Positions 8,399 to 16,049 are shown, counted from the stretch's first letter. The stretch: 64,000 nt of DNA from Roseateles_E cavernae (GCF_040187885.1 NZ_JBDPLH010000001.1:1240001-1304000), one strand, 5' to 3'. Notes: generated from the sequence alone by a model not told the origin. Program-made: numbers and translations.

Positions 8399-11300
8399 AT
8401 GCCATCCCCCCTCCGCAGCCTGTGCTGCCTGCTGCTGCTTTTGCTGACCCTTGTGGCGGGCGTGCAGGCGGGCCCCGGCGGCGAGGCGCTGGAGGTGCAG
8501 TTCCGGGCCGTGGCCGTGCCGCAGAACACCGTGCCCGCGCTGGCGCAGGACCGCGATGGCTTCATCTGGGTGGCGACCAGCAAGGGCCTGACCCGCTATG
8601 ACGGCTACCGGCTGCGGCCCATCGAGCGGGACGGCCCGACCAGCGCGCGGCGCAATCTCGGCTGGGTGCGTGCGCTGGGCGCCGGCCGCGACGGCCGCAT
8701 GTGGATAGGCACCGAGTTCATGGGCCTGATGGTCTTCGATCCCGCGCAGGACCGGGTCGAGTCCTTGGGCAGTGTGCGGGGCGCGGCCGGGCCGCATGCA
8801 CCGATCCGGGCGCTGGCCGAGGACGGCCAGGGCACCGTCTGGGTCGGCACGCTGGGCCAGGGCCTGCTGCGCTACACGCCGGCCACGCGGCGCTTTGAAG
8901 CCCAGGACCTGCGCTGGCAGGGCGAGCCCGAGGCGCGCGTGCTGGCCTTGCGCGTGGGCCGCGACGGCACGGTCTGGGCCGGCCACTGGCGCGGCCTGTC
9001 GCGGCTGCGCGACGGCGTCTGGGAAGCGCTGCCGGGCGCCAGCGCGCCGGTGCTGGCGCTGGCCGAGGACAGTGACGGTCGCTTGTGGCTGGGCACCCAG
9101 GACGGCCGCCTGGGCGTGGTCGAACAGGGGCGCGTGCGCTGGGTCCAGCAGCTGCAGACGCCGGTGCAGGCCCTGGCCGAGGACAGCGCCGGCCGGCTCT
9201 GGGTGGGCAGCAAGGTGGGCCTGCTGTGGCTGAACCGGGGCAGCGGCGTGATCGAGGCCCGGCTGCGCCATGACCCGCGCCGCTTGAGCGGCCTGGCCGG
9301 CAATGACATCAGCGGCCTGCTGCGCGACGCCAGCGGCGCGATGTGGATCAGCGGCTATGGCCTGGGCCTGCAACGCCATCAGCAGCACCCGGCGCTGGCC
9401 GTGCGCGGCCCGGACCCTGCGGCGGACGGCGGGCCGCCGGCCGTGCTGGCCGAGGCCGATGTGCGCGCGCTGCTGAGCCTGAGGAACGGCGAGGTGCTGG
9501 CGCCCACGCAGAGCGGCCGCGTCGTGCGCCTCGATGGCCGGCCCGGCCGGGGCCTGGCGAGCCTGGGCGTCTGGCCGCGCGAGCGCGCCAGCGTTGTCGA
9601 GTCGCTGGCCGAGGCGCCGGACGGCAGCCTGTGGATGGCGGCGGCCGGCCGGCTGGAGCATCGCAGCGCCCAGGGCCGGCTCTTGCGCGACTGGCCGCTG
9701 GACGGCGGGCGGGCGCAACGCCTGCTGCTGCGCGCCAATGGCGAGGTCTGGCTGGGCATGCAGGAAGGCCTGTACCGGCTCCCCGGCGCCTCGGCGCCGG
9801 CCTTGCAGCGGGTGGCGCTGGCCGGCGGCGCGCCGCTGCATGGCGGCATTCATGCGCTGATCGAAGAAAAGGCCGGGTCCGGTCGGCTCTGGGTCGGCGG
9901 CCAGCAAGGCCTGTTCCGGGAGCAGGGCGCCGGGCTCGCGGCCGTGCCACAGGCGCCGGGCGAGACCCTGGCCAGCCCGGTCGTGATGGGCCTGCTGCTG
10001 GCGCGCGACGGCACGCTGTGGGTGGACACGCCGGTCGCCGGCCTGCACCGGCTGCGCGGCTGGGACGCCGAGGGCCGGGCCCGCTTCGACCGCATCGGCG
10101 AGCGCCATGGCAGCGAGGGCGTGTTCGGCGGCAATCTGCACGAGGACGCGCGCGGCCGCATCTGGAGCCAGCTGCAGGTCTACGACCCCAAGGCCGACCG
10201 GATCGACAGCTTCGGGGCCGCCGAGGGCGCGGCCTTCGGCAGCTTCTGGTTCTTCGCCAGCGCCGAGCTGCCCGGCGGGGCCTTGCTGTTCGGCGGCAGC
10301 CGGGGCCTGCTGCGCGTTCTGCCCGAGGCTTTCGAGCCGGATCCGGGCGTGCTGCCGCTGGTGATCAGCGCGCTGCGCGTCAACGGCCAGCCCCATGCGC
10401 CCGAGCGCCTGGATGGGCAGGGCCTGCGCCTGCCGGCCGGCACGCGCAGCTTCAGCGTCGAGTTCGCCGGGCTGGACTATGCCGACCCCGGCCGGCTGCG
10501 CTATCGGTACCGCCTGCAGGGCCTGGACAGCGACTGGACCAGCGTCGACCCCGGCGCGCGCAGCCCCAGCTTCGGCCCGCTGTGGCCCGGCCGCTATGTG
10601 CTGCAGATGCGGGTGACGGCGCACCCGACGCTGTGGGGCCCGGCCCGGCTGGAGCTGCCCATCGAGCTGCTGCCCGCCTGGTGGCAGACGCTGTGGGCGC
10701 AGCTGGCGGCGGTGGCCCTGTTGCTGCTGGCGATCTGGGCCTATGTGCGCTGGCGCACCCGCCTGCTGCGCCGGCGCGAGGCCGTGCTGCAGGCCCTGGT
10801 GGACGAGCGCACCGCCGAGCTGCGCGAGGCCAGCCTGACCGACGCGCTGACCGGCCTGCGCAACCGCCGTTATCTGGAGCTGCGCCTGCAGGACGATTTG
10901 CGCCTGTGCCTGCGCCGCTTCGAGGCCAGCGAGCCGGGCCTGCCCGGCCCCGACAGCGATCTGGTGCTGATGCTGCTGGACCTCGACCATTTCAAGCGTG
11001 TCAACGATGCCCATGGCCACGCCGCCGGCGACGCCGTGCTGGTGACCCTGGCCGAGCGCCTGCGCCAGGTGTTTCGCGGCACCGACTCGCTGGTGCGCTG
11101 GGGCGGCGAGGAGCTGCTGGTGCTGGTGCGCGAGACCAGCCGCGCCGACGCCGCCGAGCTGGCCGCGCGCGTCTGCGCCACCGTGCGCGATCAGCCCTTC
11201 GGCATCGGCCTCGGCCAGACGGTCGCTGTCACCGTCTCGATCGGTTTCGCCGCCTTCCCGCTCGACCCGCGCCGACCCCGCGCCTGGGACTGGCCCGCCA

Positions 11301-11464
11301 CCCTGGCCCTGGCCGACTCGGCGCTGTACGCCGCCAAGGCCCGGGGGCGGGACGGCTATTTCGGGGTCATCGAGGCGATGGACCTGGCGCCCGCCGAGGT
11401 GCCGCGCGATCTGAGCGGCTGGGCGGGGGATGGGCGGGTGGTGGTGCGGGCGAGTGGGGCATAG
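8399..11464 (+). CDS. Periplasmic beta-propeller sensor diguanylate cyclase
   Basis: A 1021-residue membrane protein. It starts with a signal sequence (MPSPLRSLCCLLLLLLTLV), then a long periplasmic part with repeated propeller units (for example DRDGFIWVATSKGLTRYDG and DGTVWAGHWRGLSRL) and a Y_Y_Y-type domain (YRYRLQGLDSDW). One membrane helix follows at about residue 760-785 (WAQLAAVALLLLAIWAYV), and the cytoplasmic GGDEF domain ends with GGEEL in place of GGDEF, a variant still compatible with c-di-GMP synthesis. The ATG at 8399 fits the signal peptide; the upstream in-frame ATG at 8285 does not. The ligand is unknown; related propeller sensors bind polysaccharides or small molecules. Confidence 0.88.
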   Translation: MPSPLRSLCCLLLLLLTLVAGVQAGPGGEALEVQFRAVAVPQNTVPALAQDRDGFIWVATSKGLTRYDGYRLRPIERDGPTSARRNLGWVRALGAGRDGRMWIGTEFMGLMVFDPAQDRVESLGSVRGAAGPHAPIRALAEDGQGTVWVGTLGQGLLRYTPATRRFEAQDLRWQGEPEARVLALRVGRDGTVWAGHWRGLSRLRDGVWEALPGASAPVLALAEDSDGRLWLGTQDGRLGVVEQGRVRWVQQLQTPVQALAEDSAGRLWVGSKVGLLWLNRGSGVIEARLRHDPRRLSGLAGNDISGLLRDASGAMWISGYGLGLQRHQQHPALAVRGPDPAADGGPPAVLAEADVRALLSLRNGEVLAPTQSGRVVRLDGRPGRGLASLGVWPRERASVVESLAEAPDGSLWMAAAGRLEHRSAQGRLLRDWPLDGGRAQRLLLRANGEVWLGMQEGLYRLPGASAPALQRVALAGGAPLHGGIHALIEEKAGSGRLWVGGQQGLFREQGAGLAAVPQAPGETLASPVVMGLLLARDGTLWVDTPVAGLHRLRGWDAEGRARFDRIGERHGSEGVFGGNLHEDARGRIWSQLQVYDPKADRIDSFGAAEGAAFGSFWFFASAELPGGALLFGGSRGLLRVLPEAFEPDPGVLPLVISALRVNGQPHAPERLDGQGLRLPAGTRSFSVEFAGLDYADPGRLRYRYRLQGLDSDWTSVDPGARSPSFGPLWPGRYVLQMRVTAHPTLWGPARLELPIELLPAWWQTLWAQLAAVALLLLAIWAYVRWRTRLLRRREAVLQALVDERTAELREASLTDALTGLRNRRYLELRLQDDLRLCLRRFEASEPGLPGPDSDLVLMLLDLDHFKRVNDAHGHAAGDAVLVTLAERLRQVFRGTDSLVRWGGEELLVLVRETSRADAAELAARVCATVRDQPFGIGLGQTVAVTVSIGFAAFPLDPRRPRAWDWPATLALADSALYAAKARGRDGYFGVIEAMDLAPAEVPRDLSGWAGDGRVVVRASGA

Positions 11465-11517
11465 GGCGGGACCACCGCGCTGCCCAATGGCACTGTGCCG
11501 CCGAGCTGCCGCTCCAG

Positions 11518-12105
11518 TCAGCGCGTTCGGCGCGGTTCGCTCTTGCCTCGCAGTTGAGCGCCCGCGCTGGCGCTGCCGCGCGTTGCAGGCTTGTCGAGCG
11601 CGGGTTTCGCGGGCTTGAGCAGACCGCTCGCCGGATTGACCGCCACGGTCTGGTACTCGGCCGCGTAGTGCTCGCGCATTCGCACGATCTCTTTCGCGTA
11701 CTGGCGCGCCAGCTGCTGCTTCTTTGTCTCTGACAGCAGGCGCCCGGCGAGCTGGAAGAATTTCGACTCCTCCTCCTTCAGATGGTGGCGCACCTTGAAG
11801 CTCAGCTGCTTGGCGGTCGCGATCCAGGCCTCCTGCTTTTTGTTCCGCACGGACAAGTCGTCCAGCAACTCGTCAACTTCGTGATGCTCATGCAGCGCGT
11901 GGCGCGACGCGTCGAGACCGCCGTCCTCCATCAGCAGGTGCACGTACAGGTGTCGTTCTTCTGCCGCTGCATGCGCCATCAGCTCGACTTTGAGCTGCAG
12001 GAAGAGCAGCTCACGAGCGGCCATGTCCCCGCGTGACGCCGTCAGCTTGCGGCACAGATCGCGTTGCAGGTCGTGACTTTCACGTATGGCGTCGAAAATC
12101 ATCAT
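11518..12105 (-). CDS. Hemerythrin/HHE cation-binding domain protein
   Basis: A 195-residue protein with an N-terminal four-helix hemerythrin-like domain (about residues 1-135). Candidate iron ligands are visible: His in RESHDL, His/Glu in HAAAEERHLY, His in HALHEHHEVDELL and His/Glu in RHHLKEEESKFF. Such domains bind a diiron centre and act in oxygen, NO or redox handling. The C-terminal tail (about 150-195) is low-complexity, basic and Ala/Pro-rich. I choose the ATG at 12105, which has GGAGA about eight bases upstream; the ATG at 12126 has no ribosome site. It is the last native-looking gene before the low-GC island. Confidence 0.8.
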   Translation of the reverse strand: MMIFDAIRESHDLQRDLCRKLTASRGDMAARELLFLQLKVELMAHAAAEERHLYVHLLMEDGGLDASRHALHEHHEVDELLDDLSVRNKKQEAWIATAKQLSFKVRHHLKEEESKFFQLAGRLLSETKKQQLARQYAKEIVRMREHYAAEYQTVAVNPASGLLKPAKPALDKPATRGSASAGAQLRGKSEPRRTR

Positions 12106-12519
12106 GCTGAGTTCTCCGGCTTGCATGGTTCAAAGAGATGGGATCTCACTGTCGCGCTGTGCGGCAACGCGCCACGCCAGCAAATAGCCTGATTCGATGT
12201 AGGACGAGGGAGCGAACGCGACTACTCCGCAGTTGCCAACAAGGGGCGAGAGCCTGAGGCCAATGAGTTCGATCTGGCGGGTGGCATCGATTGGGCCGCT
12301 CTGGCAACTGGAGGTGGCCAGGAGCGGGCGTTCGTGGAGGACTGGTGACTGGCTGCTACCGGCTTTGCCATCTTTGATGGCCTCCTGCGCAGCATGCGAG
12401 CGTCGTACCAGCGTCAGGTCGAGCACTGATCAGCTCAGGCCATATCGCATGTTCAAATGGTGGGCAGAAAGAGTTGACGATCCGCATACAACACATTAAG
12501 GGTTCACAGGAGAGTTCGT
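12106..12519. other. Left edge of the low-GC island; no supported gene
   Basis: About 414 bases of mixed composition between the hemerythrin gene and the first island gene. Short open frames exist on both strands (for example 12130-12426 minus and 12233-12499 plus), but neither has a ribosome site or recognisable domains. I see no integrase gene or clear attI site. GC content falls from about 65 % to about 50 % across this stretch, so the island border is somewhere inside it. Confidence 0.5.
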
Positions 12520-12981
12520 TTGGTAGAAACGCTTATCAAAGCCATCACAGATTGGCCAGTTCTTGTGCAAGGAGCTGTTGGTTCTGCCCTGTTCTGGCTA
12601 GTACTTCTCGTTGGTCAAAAGGGCGTATCTGCGGCGACAACTAAGTACTCGTCAAAGTCGAAAGCAAAGCGTAGGGCGTACTTGATCGAGCAGCGCCTAA
12701 AGTACGGATACAAGCTTGCGAAAGAGAATGACTTTAGGGCTGCAATCTTTGCAGGGCTTCTCTATCGAGCCAGCCGGAACGCTCTGCGCGCTTGCATCTG
12801 GCTTACTTTGGGGCTCGCTGTCTCGGCAGTCGTTCCAGTTTTCGGCGTTGTCGGCTTCATGGGCGCGCTCTACTACTTCCTTGAGGCGCTGAACACTGTC
12901 ACTGCCGTACCAGAGACAGAGGATGTCGCAGCCAAGATCAAGGCAATCACGGAAGAGCTCAAGTCGCTCGGTGAGGCCTGA
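12520..12981 (+). CDS. Small membrane protein of unknown function (island gene 1)
   Basis: A 153-residue protein that I do not recognise. It starts with TTG at 12520, supported by an AGGAGAG ribosome site six bases upstream. There is one hydrophobic segment near the N-terminus (about residues 13-36, with VGSALFWLVLLVG), then a basic cytoplasmic-like stretch rich in Lys and Arg (about 40-70), and a long hydrophobic hairpin at about residues 88-123. The C-terminus is a charged helix. GC is about 50 %, unlike its neighbours outside the island, which supports recent transfer. It is the first of five genes in the same orientation. Confidence 0.65.
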   Translation: MVETLIKAITDWPVLVQGAVGSALFWLVLLVGQKGVSAATTKYSSKSKAKRRAYLIEQRLKYGYKLAKENDFRAAIFAGLLYRASRNALRACIWLTLGLAVSAVVPVFGVVGFMGALYYFLEALNTVTAVPETEDVAAKIKAITEELKSLGEA

Positions 12982-13008
12982 ACCCTCGAGGGGACAGCCA
13001 ACGGCGAG

Positions 13009-13036
13009 CAAAGCTTGTGCTAGTTGCCAAGCTTTG
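13009..13036. repeat. Hairpin between island genes 1 and 2
   Basis: Nine-base perfect arms CAAAGCTTG (13009-13017) and CAAGCTTTG (13028-13036) around a ten-base loop, 27 bases after the stop of gene 1. It is followed at 13059-13065 by GTCAAAC, one mismatch from the integron core site GTTRRRY, 20 bases before the next ATG. Hairpin plus core-like site fits a degenerate attC recombination site, but no good RYYYAAC partner is visible, and a simple terminator is an alternative. Confidence 0.35.
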
Positions 13037-13084
13037 TGCAGTCGCTGCTTGCCTTCATGTCAAACTCTGGGCGCCCCGAACCCA

Positions 13085-13750
13085 ATGTATTCCAAGCATC
13101 GAGCGGAACTTCTTCAAGCGCTTGAGCCGGCACACGCAAGGTTTTACGCTTCTGCGGTCTTTGGCGGCCCAAGCCTCCACTTTCATCTTCGCGCGTTGAG
13201 TGCTGCCGAAAGCAACGACATAAACTTGTTCGCGGAGGCGTCGTACGCGATGCTTGCCGCATGGGGAATGCACCGCATGGGGCAAGGCGGTGCCAAGATG
13301 ACGGAATTCGCGCCGTACGAAGCTTCACTACGGCGGATCTGGCCACTCCTGATGGAACTCCGGGCGATGAGCTCGGAAAATATGCAACCGGAACATTGGT
13401 GCCGTCTGGAGCACGCTTTCATGTCAATCAAGGCGATGCGAAGTTCGTTTTCGCTGGTGGCGAACTCCAAAGTACTCGCTCATGTCCTGCCTAACTTGGT
13501 TCCACCCGTGGATAGACAGTACACCATACGCTTTCTCATTCGCAGCAGCGTACTGCCCAAGAATATCGGCGGTGAGTGGCTCCTGCTTCGCGGCTTTCTT
13601 GAAGGCTTCTTCTACCCAATTCTTGCCGAAAAGTCATTGTCCGTAGCTGCGGCGCGGTGGGCCGCCGAGGCATCTCGCTACCCTTGGAATACGTCTCTTC
13701 TCAAGACAGTAGACAACCTTCTTGTTGGCCATGTGCGCAGAGACGTCTAA
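13085..13750 (+). CDS. Hypothetical protein (island gene 2)
   Basis: A 221-residue soluble protein that I do not recognise. I start at the ATG at 13085 (MYSKHRAELLQAL); the longer frame from 12923 runs back into gene 1 with a Ser/Cys/Arg-rich stretch typical of a shadow frame. It looks all-helical, with conserved-looking blocks AVFGGPSLHFHLRAL, EASYAMLAAWGMHRMGQGG and PPVDRQYT. There is no signal peptide or membrane helix. The stop codon is embedded in an attC-type core site (GTCTAAC, 13745-13751), which is how integron cassette genes commonly end. GC is about 52 %. Confidence 0.7.
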   Translation: MYSKHRAELLQALEPAHARFYASAVFGGPSLHFHLRALSAAESNDINLFAEASYAMLAAWGMHRMGQGGAKMTEFAPYEASLRRIWPLLMELRAMSSENMQPEHWCRLEHAFMSIKAMRSSFSLVANSKVLAHVLPNLVPPVDRQYTIRFLIRSSVLPKNIGGEWLLLRGFLEGFFYPILAEKSLSVAAARWAAEASRYPWNTSLLKTVDNLLVGHVRRDV

Positions 13751-13751
13751 C
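13745..13751 (+). repeat. attC-type core site RYYYAAC (GTCTAAC) at end of gene 2
   Basis: GTCTAAC fits the integron R'' consensus RYYYAAC exactly and contains the TAA stop of the preceding gene. A short hairpin follows at about 13759-13786 (CACCGG and CCGGTG arms). The matching GTTRRRY half is not found nearby; an IS110-type transposase remnant occupies the next 240 bases, and the next core site is GTTGGGT at 14163. I read this as an attC site broken by an insertion. Confidence 0.5.
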
Positions 13752-13814
13752 TACTTCCATGCACCGGACCGCTCCCGGCAGCCGGTGATTTCGAACGTTC
13801 CTTTGATCTATTGC

Positions 13815-14054
13815 TGCAGCCTTCGGCGCGATCAAACGGACGATGTGGTCCGAAGCCTGGAACAGGCGTGCCCAGTGGTGGGTACCCGAGTAGGCCTCTA
13901 TGCCGATGGTGCAAGGCGGCAGCGCCGCGATCAGTTCGTGCAGTTTGTCGCGCGGCACCGCCGGACGTACCCGCTCAGCTTTGCCTGCCTCGTTCACCCT
14001 ATGCAGGGCAAACAAGTTATTGGCGAAATCAATATCCAGCGTCAGAATGACCAT
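13815..14054 (-). pseudogene. IS110-family transposase, N-terminal remnant
   Basis: About 80 residues of an IS110/IS1111-type DEDD transposase (normally about 340), from MVILTLDIDFANN at 14054 to RLFQASDHIVRLIAPK near 13815. The first Asp (LDID) and the Glu (IGIEAYSG) of the DEDD set are present; the rest of the RNase-H-like domain and the C-terminal serine domain are missing. Beyond 13815 the frame continues by chance to 13701 into unrelated sequence. The remnant lies between two integron-type core sites on the strand opposite to the cassettes. Some IS110/IS1111 elements are known to target attC sites, which fits this position. Confidence 0.8.
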
Positions 14055-14162
14055 GACTTCCCCTTCGGAATGAGTTGATGAGAAACCGCACTTCCTATCG
14101 TGGCACTCGGTTGCTGTTTGCCGCTATGCGGCCAATTCGGGACGGGGAAGTTCCTTTCATTC

Positions 14163-14169
14163 GTTGGGT
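14163..14169 (+). repeat. attC-type core site GTTRRRY (GTTGGGT) before HEPN-like gene
   Basis: GTTGGGT fits the R' consensus GTTRRRY and sits nine bases before the ATG of the next gene, the usual spacing in gene cassettes. It is preceded by TTTCATTC, and the other good R' site at 15144 is preceded by TTCATTC. An imperfect hairpin at about 14117-14136 (TTGCCGC and GCGGCCAA, one base unpaired) resembles the inner stem of attC. Confidence 0.55.
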
Positions 14170-14177
14170 CTAGCAAA

Positions 14178-14870
14178 ATGGCAGAAGATTCCCAAGCGAA
14201 TGTGTCAATAGCCGAACAGAACGTGCTGTTCTTTGGTGCCGTGGCGTTGCCTCTTGCACGGATGATCTACCTGGGTGAAGTCGATCCAGAAACCGTTGCT
14301 CGGGATGTGGTGGCGAGCAAGCTACATGCATTGGGACACACACATGAAGACGCGTTCGAAATTCACCTGACGCATGTGGAAGAAGATATGCGGTTGGTTT
14401 CGCACTGTATCTCTGAGAACAATCCAAAGTCTGGCATAGTACTTTTGTTTACGCTGATTGAGGCTGAAATAAATTCGCTTATCCGAATCCTCATGCGAAT
14501 ACGGGACTTTTCTGCCTCAGTAATTACTGATACGTTGAAAGGTACTGGTTTCGATACAAAAATAAATGTAGTGCTGCCACTCTTGAATGCCAACATTCCA
14601 GATCGCTTACGCAATGCAGCTATTCAATGCCGGTCTATTCGGAACGTCGTAGTGCACAACAAGGCGACGCCAGCACTTATGGCCGATTCGGGTAGGAAGG
14701 ATAGTGACAGTGAAATTGCGAACCAGAAGTCCGCTGCATTCTTTGCAGAAAACCCGATTGAGCGTCTCCAGGCTGACCTTAAGGACTTTGTTGATGCCAG
14801 CATTAGTGAAGATCCCGCGATGCAGTGGAGCGCGTACCTCTTCGACAAATACTTCAAAATCCCGGGCTAG
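14178..14870 (+). CDS. HEPN-like domain protein (island gene 3)
   Basis: A 230-residue predominantly helical protein. The ATG at 14178 is chosen because it lies just after the cassette core site; the frame from 14100 reads through that site. Residues about 155-160 carry RNVVVH inside CRSIRNVVVHNKATP, matching the Rx4-6H signature of HEPN domains, which are often metal-independent RNases in toxin-antitoxin, phage-defence and stress proteins. The preceding helix (LLFTLIEAEINSLIR) fits the first half of such a fold. No antitoxin-like gene lies beside it, so it could be a lone RNase-type effector or an inactive binding protein. GC is about 48 %. The domain call rests on one motif. Confidence 0.6.
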   Translation: MAEDSQANVSIAEQNVLFFGAVALPLARMIYLGEVDPETVARDVVASKLHALGHTHEDAFEIHLTHVEEDMRLVSHCISENNPKSGIVLLFTLIEAEINSLIRILMRIRDFSASVITDTLKGTGFDTKINVVLPLLNANIPDRLRNAAIQCRSIRNVVVHNKATPALMADSGRKDSDSEIANQKSAAFFAENPIERLQADLKDFVDASISEDPAMQWSAYLFDKYFKIPG

Positions 14871-14879
14871 AAAAGCGAG

Positions 14880-14886
14880 GCCCAAC
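14880..14886 (+). repeat. attC-type core site RYYYAAC (GCCCAAC) after HEPN-like gene
   Basis: GCCCAAC lies nine bases after the stop of the HEPN-like gene. It pairs with the GTTGGGT at the front of the same gene (one G-T pair), as expected for the two ends of one cassette. The next GTTRRRY is GTTAGGC at 15144, about 260 bases away, longer than usual for attC, so this site may contain an insertion or a lost gene. The 280-base stretch 14887-15166 has no supported gene; it holds hairpins at about 14933-14948 (TGACCC/GGGTCA) and 15095-15126 (CGAACCGA/TCGGTTCG). Confidence 0.5.
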
Positions 14887-15143
14887 CGGGCTACAAGGAC
14901 TCCCTACCGTTTCAAGCTCCAATAGCAAGACATGACCCTCCGGGGTCACTTCTCATTCAAGACCTGTGTTCTGAGCCGAGGCAAGGCGACGAGGAAAAGA
15001 CTGAACATCTACAAACGGGCTTGATGCGGACGTGGCCTCGTCCCTAGATACGAACCGTTCAGCAGGACTCCAGTCGTTCGTCATCGTCAGCTAGTCGAAC
15101 CGACGTTCCCCGGCAAGCCTCGGTTCGCGGCTCAGCTTCATTC

Positions 15144-15150
15144 GTTAGGC
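15144..15150 (+). repeat. attC-type core site GTTRRRY (GTTAGGC) before GNAT gene
   Basis: GTTAGGC is the commonest integron R' sequence. It lies 16 bases before the acetyltransferase ATG and directly follows GCGGCTCAGCTTCATTC, which resembles the 3' half of known attC sites (GCGGCTTAGCTC followed by GTTAGGC). The CGAACCGA/TCGGTTCG stem just upstream would form the hairpin. Confidence 0.6.
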
Positions 15151-15166
15151 CGCGCAGGGATACGCA

Positions 15167-15601
15167 ATGCAACAGATCAAGTTCCTCGAGGCAAGGCCGC
15201 ACGACGTCGATTACCTGACACAGCTGCGTTTGCGCACAATCCATCAGCACATCCGCAACGCGGGCACGGATCTTTCGTATGAAGAACACGAACTGCGCGC
15301 ACGAACGAGGCTCGAGTGCTGCTCGATCCTGAGTCTGGGGGATCGCACTGTCGGCATGATCAAGGTCGTCCGAGCGGCAGGCTCGTGGACCATCGAACAA
15401 CTGCAGATTGAGCCGGAGTTTCAGGGGAGGGGCATTGGCACAGCTGTCGTCCGCCAAATGCAGCGAGAGGCACGGGCCAGTGGCGTGAAGCTGCTGCTCG
15501 GCGTGCTCAAAGCCAATCCAGCGCTACGGCTCTACAAGCGGCTTGGATTTGAGGTCCTTGTGGAGGCTAACGGAATCGTGGAGATGCAGAGCGCGGCCTA
15601 G
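15167..15601 (+). CDS. GNAT family N-acetyltransferase (island gene 4)
   Basis: A 144-residue acetyltransferase that would use acetyl-CoA to modify an unknown amine. The acetyl-CoA binding motif is QGRGIGTAVVRQM (about residues 86-98), after the strand WTIEQLQIEPEF; the C-terminal NPALRLYKRLGFEV is also typical of the family. GNAT enzymes are frequent cargo of integron cassettes and can give resistance to drugs or protein toxins, but nothing here indicates the substrate. The gene starts 16 bases after a GTTAGGC core site and ends on GCCTAGC, one mismatch from the expected partner GCCTAAC. Confidence 0.85.
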   Translation: MQQIKFLEARPHDVDYLTQLRLRTIHQHIRNAGTDLSYEEHELRARTRLECCSILSLGDRTVGMIKVVRAAGSWTIEQLQIEPEFQGRGIGTAVVRQMQREARASGVKLLLGVLKANPALRLYKRLGFEVLVEANGIVEMQSAA

Positions 15602-15642
15602 CCATTCCTTCGCTTGCCTCTCATCTCAAACAGTAGGCCTCG
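15597..15642 (+). repeat. Degenerate attC-like site between GNAT and small gene
   Basis: GGCCTA at the end of the GNAT gene and TAGGCC near 15636-15642 form perfect six-base outer arms around about 34 bases. GCCTAGC differs by one base from RYYYAAC, and AGTAGGC differs from GTTRRRY. It is short for an attC, so it is probably decayed. Confidence 0.35.
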
Positions 15643-15657
15643 CCGGAGTCACATCGA

Positions 15658-15915
15658 ATGAAGCACGCAGGAGCAGCAACGCTGGGTTTGTTGGAAACAC
15701 TGCTGACGAAGCTGCGAGGCCTGCCTGCGTTGAAAGAGAAGAAGCCGGGCATCTTCTATGTCAAATCCAAGCCCTATCTGCACTTCCATGAAGACCCAGC
15801 CGGCATCTTTGCTGACGTAAGACTGGGCGGAGAAGAGTTCGAGAGGTTCCCGGTCAATACGGAGCGTGAGCAACATTCGTTGTTGCGGCTGGTGGCAAAG
15901 GATCAAGCCGCATAG
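15658..15915 (+). CDS. Small conserved-looking hypothetical protein (island gene 5)
   Basis: An 85-residue soluble protein that I do not assign. It has an N-terminal helix (LGLLETLLTKLRGLPALKEKKPG) followed by strands rich in aromatic residues (FYVKSKPYLHFHEDPAG, FADVRLGGEEFERFPV), which look like a conserved compact fold and not a random frame. It is the last gene of the island and reads in the same direction as the other four. Confidence 0.6.
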   Translation: MKHAGAATLGLLETLLTKLRGLPALKEKKPGIFYVKSKPYLHFHEDPAGIFADVRLGGEEFERFPVNTEREQHSLLRLVAKDQAA

Positions 15916-15972
15916 TCTCAAGCTTCAGGCTGCGCTCTACACGCTCGGTAGAAGGAGAGTTCAGTGCAGGTC

Positions 15973-16015
15973 AGCCGAGTTCGATCTGATCAAGTGCTTG
16001 CTTCTCACGCACGAG
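15973..16015 (+). pseudogene. Decayed fragment of a second thiL start
   Basis: This stretch nearly repeats the beginning of thiL at 16631-16669: a 15-base identical core TTCGATCTGATCAAG plus similar flanks on both sides. In frame it reads AEFDLIKCLLLTHE against thiL GEFDLIKRFFTRE. It lies on the same strand about 655 bases upstream, just after the island genes. It looks like a leftover of thiL-type sequence brought in or duplicated when the island formed. The similarity is seen directly; the origin is inference. Confidence 0.6.
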
Positions 16016-16049
16016 TGCCATCTGCAAACGGCCACCTGACCCCAGCCCG

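Noticed and set aside
12130..12426. 98-codon minus-strand frame left of the island
   Set aside because: No ribosome site, no domain and overlapping frames of equal quality on the other strand.
13005..13040. Hairpin after island gene 1 as a plain terminator
   Set aside because: No T-run follows on the plus strand, so an attC-like or other structural role is at least as likely; left as a low-confidence repeat.
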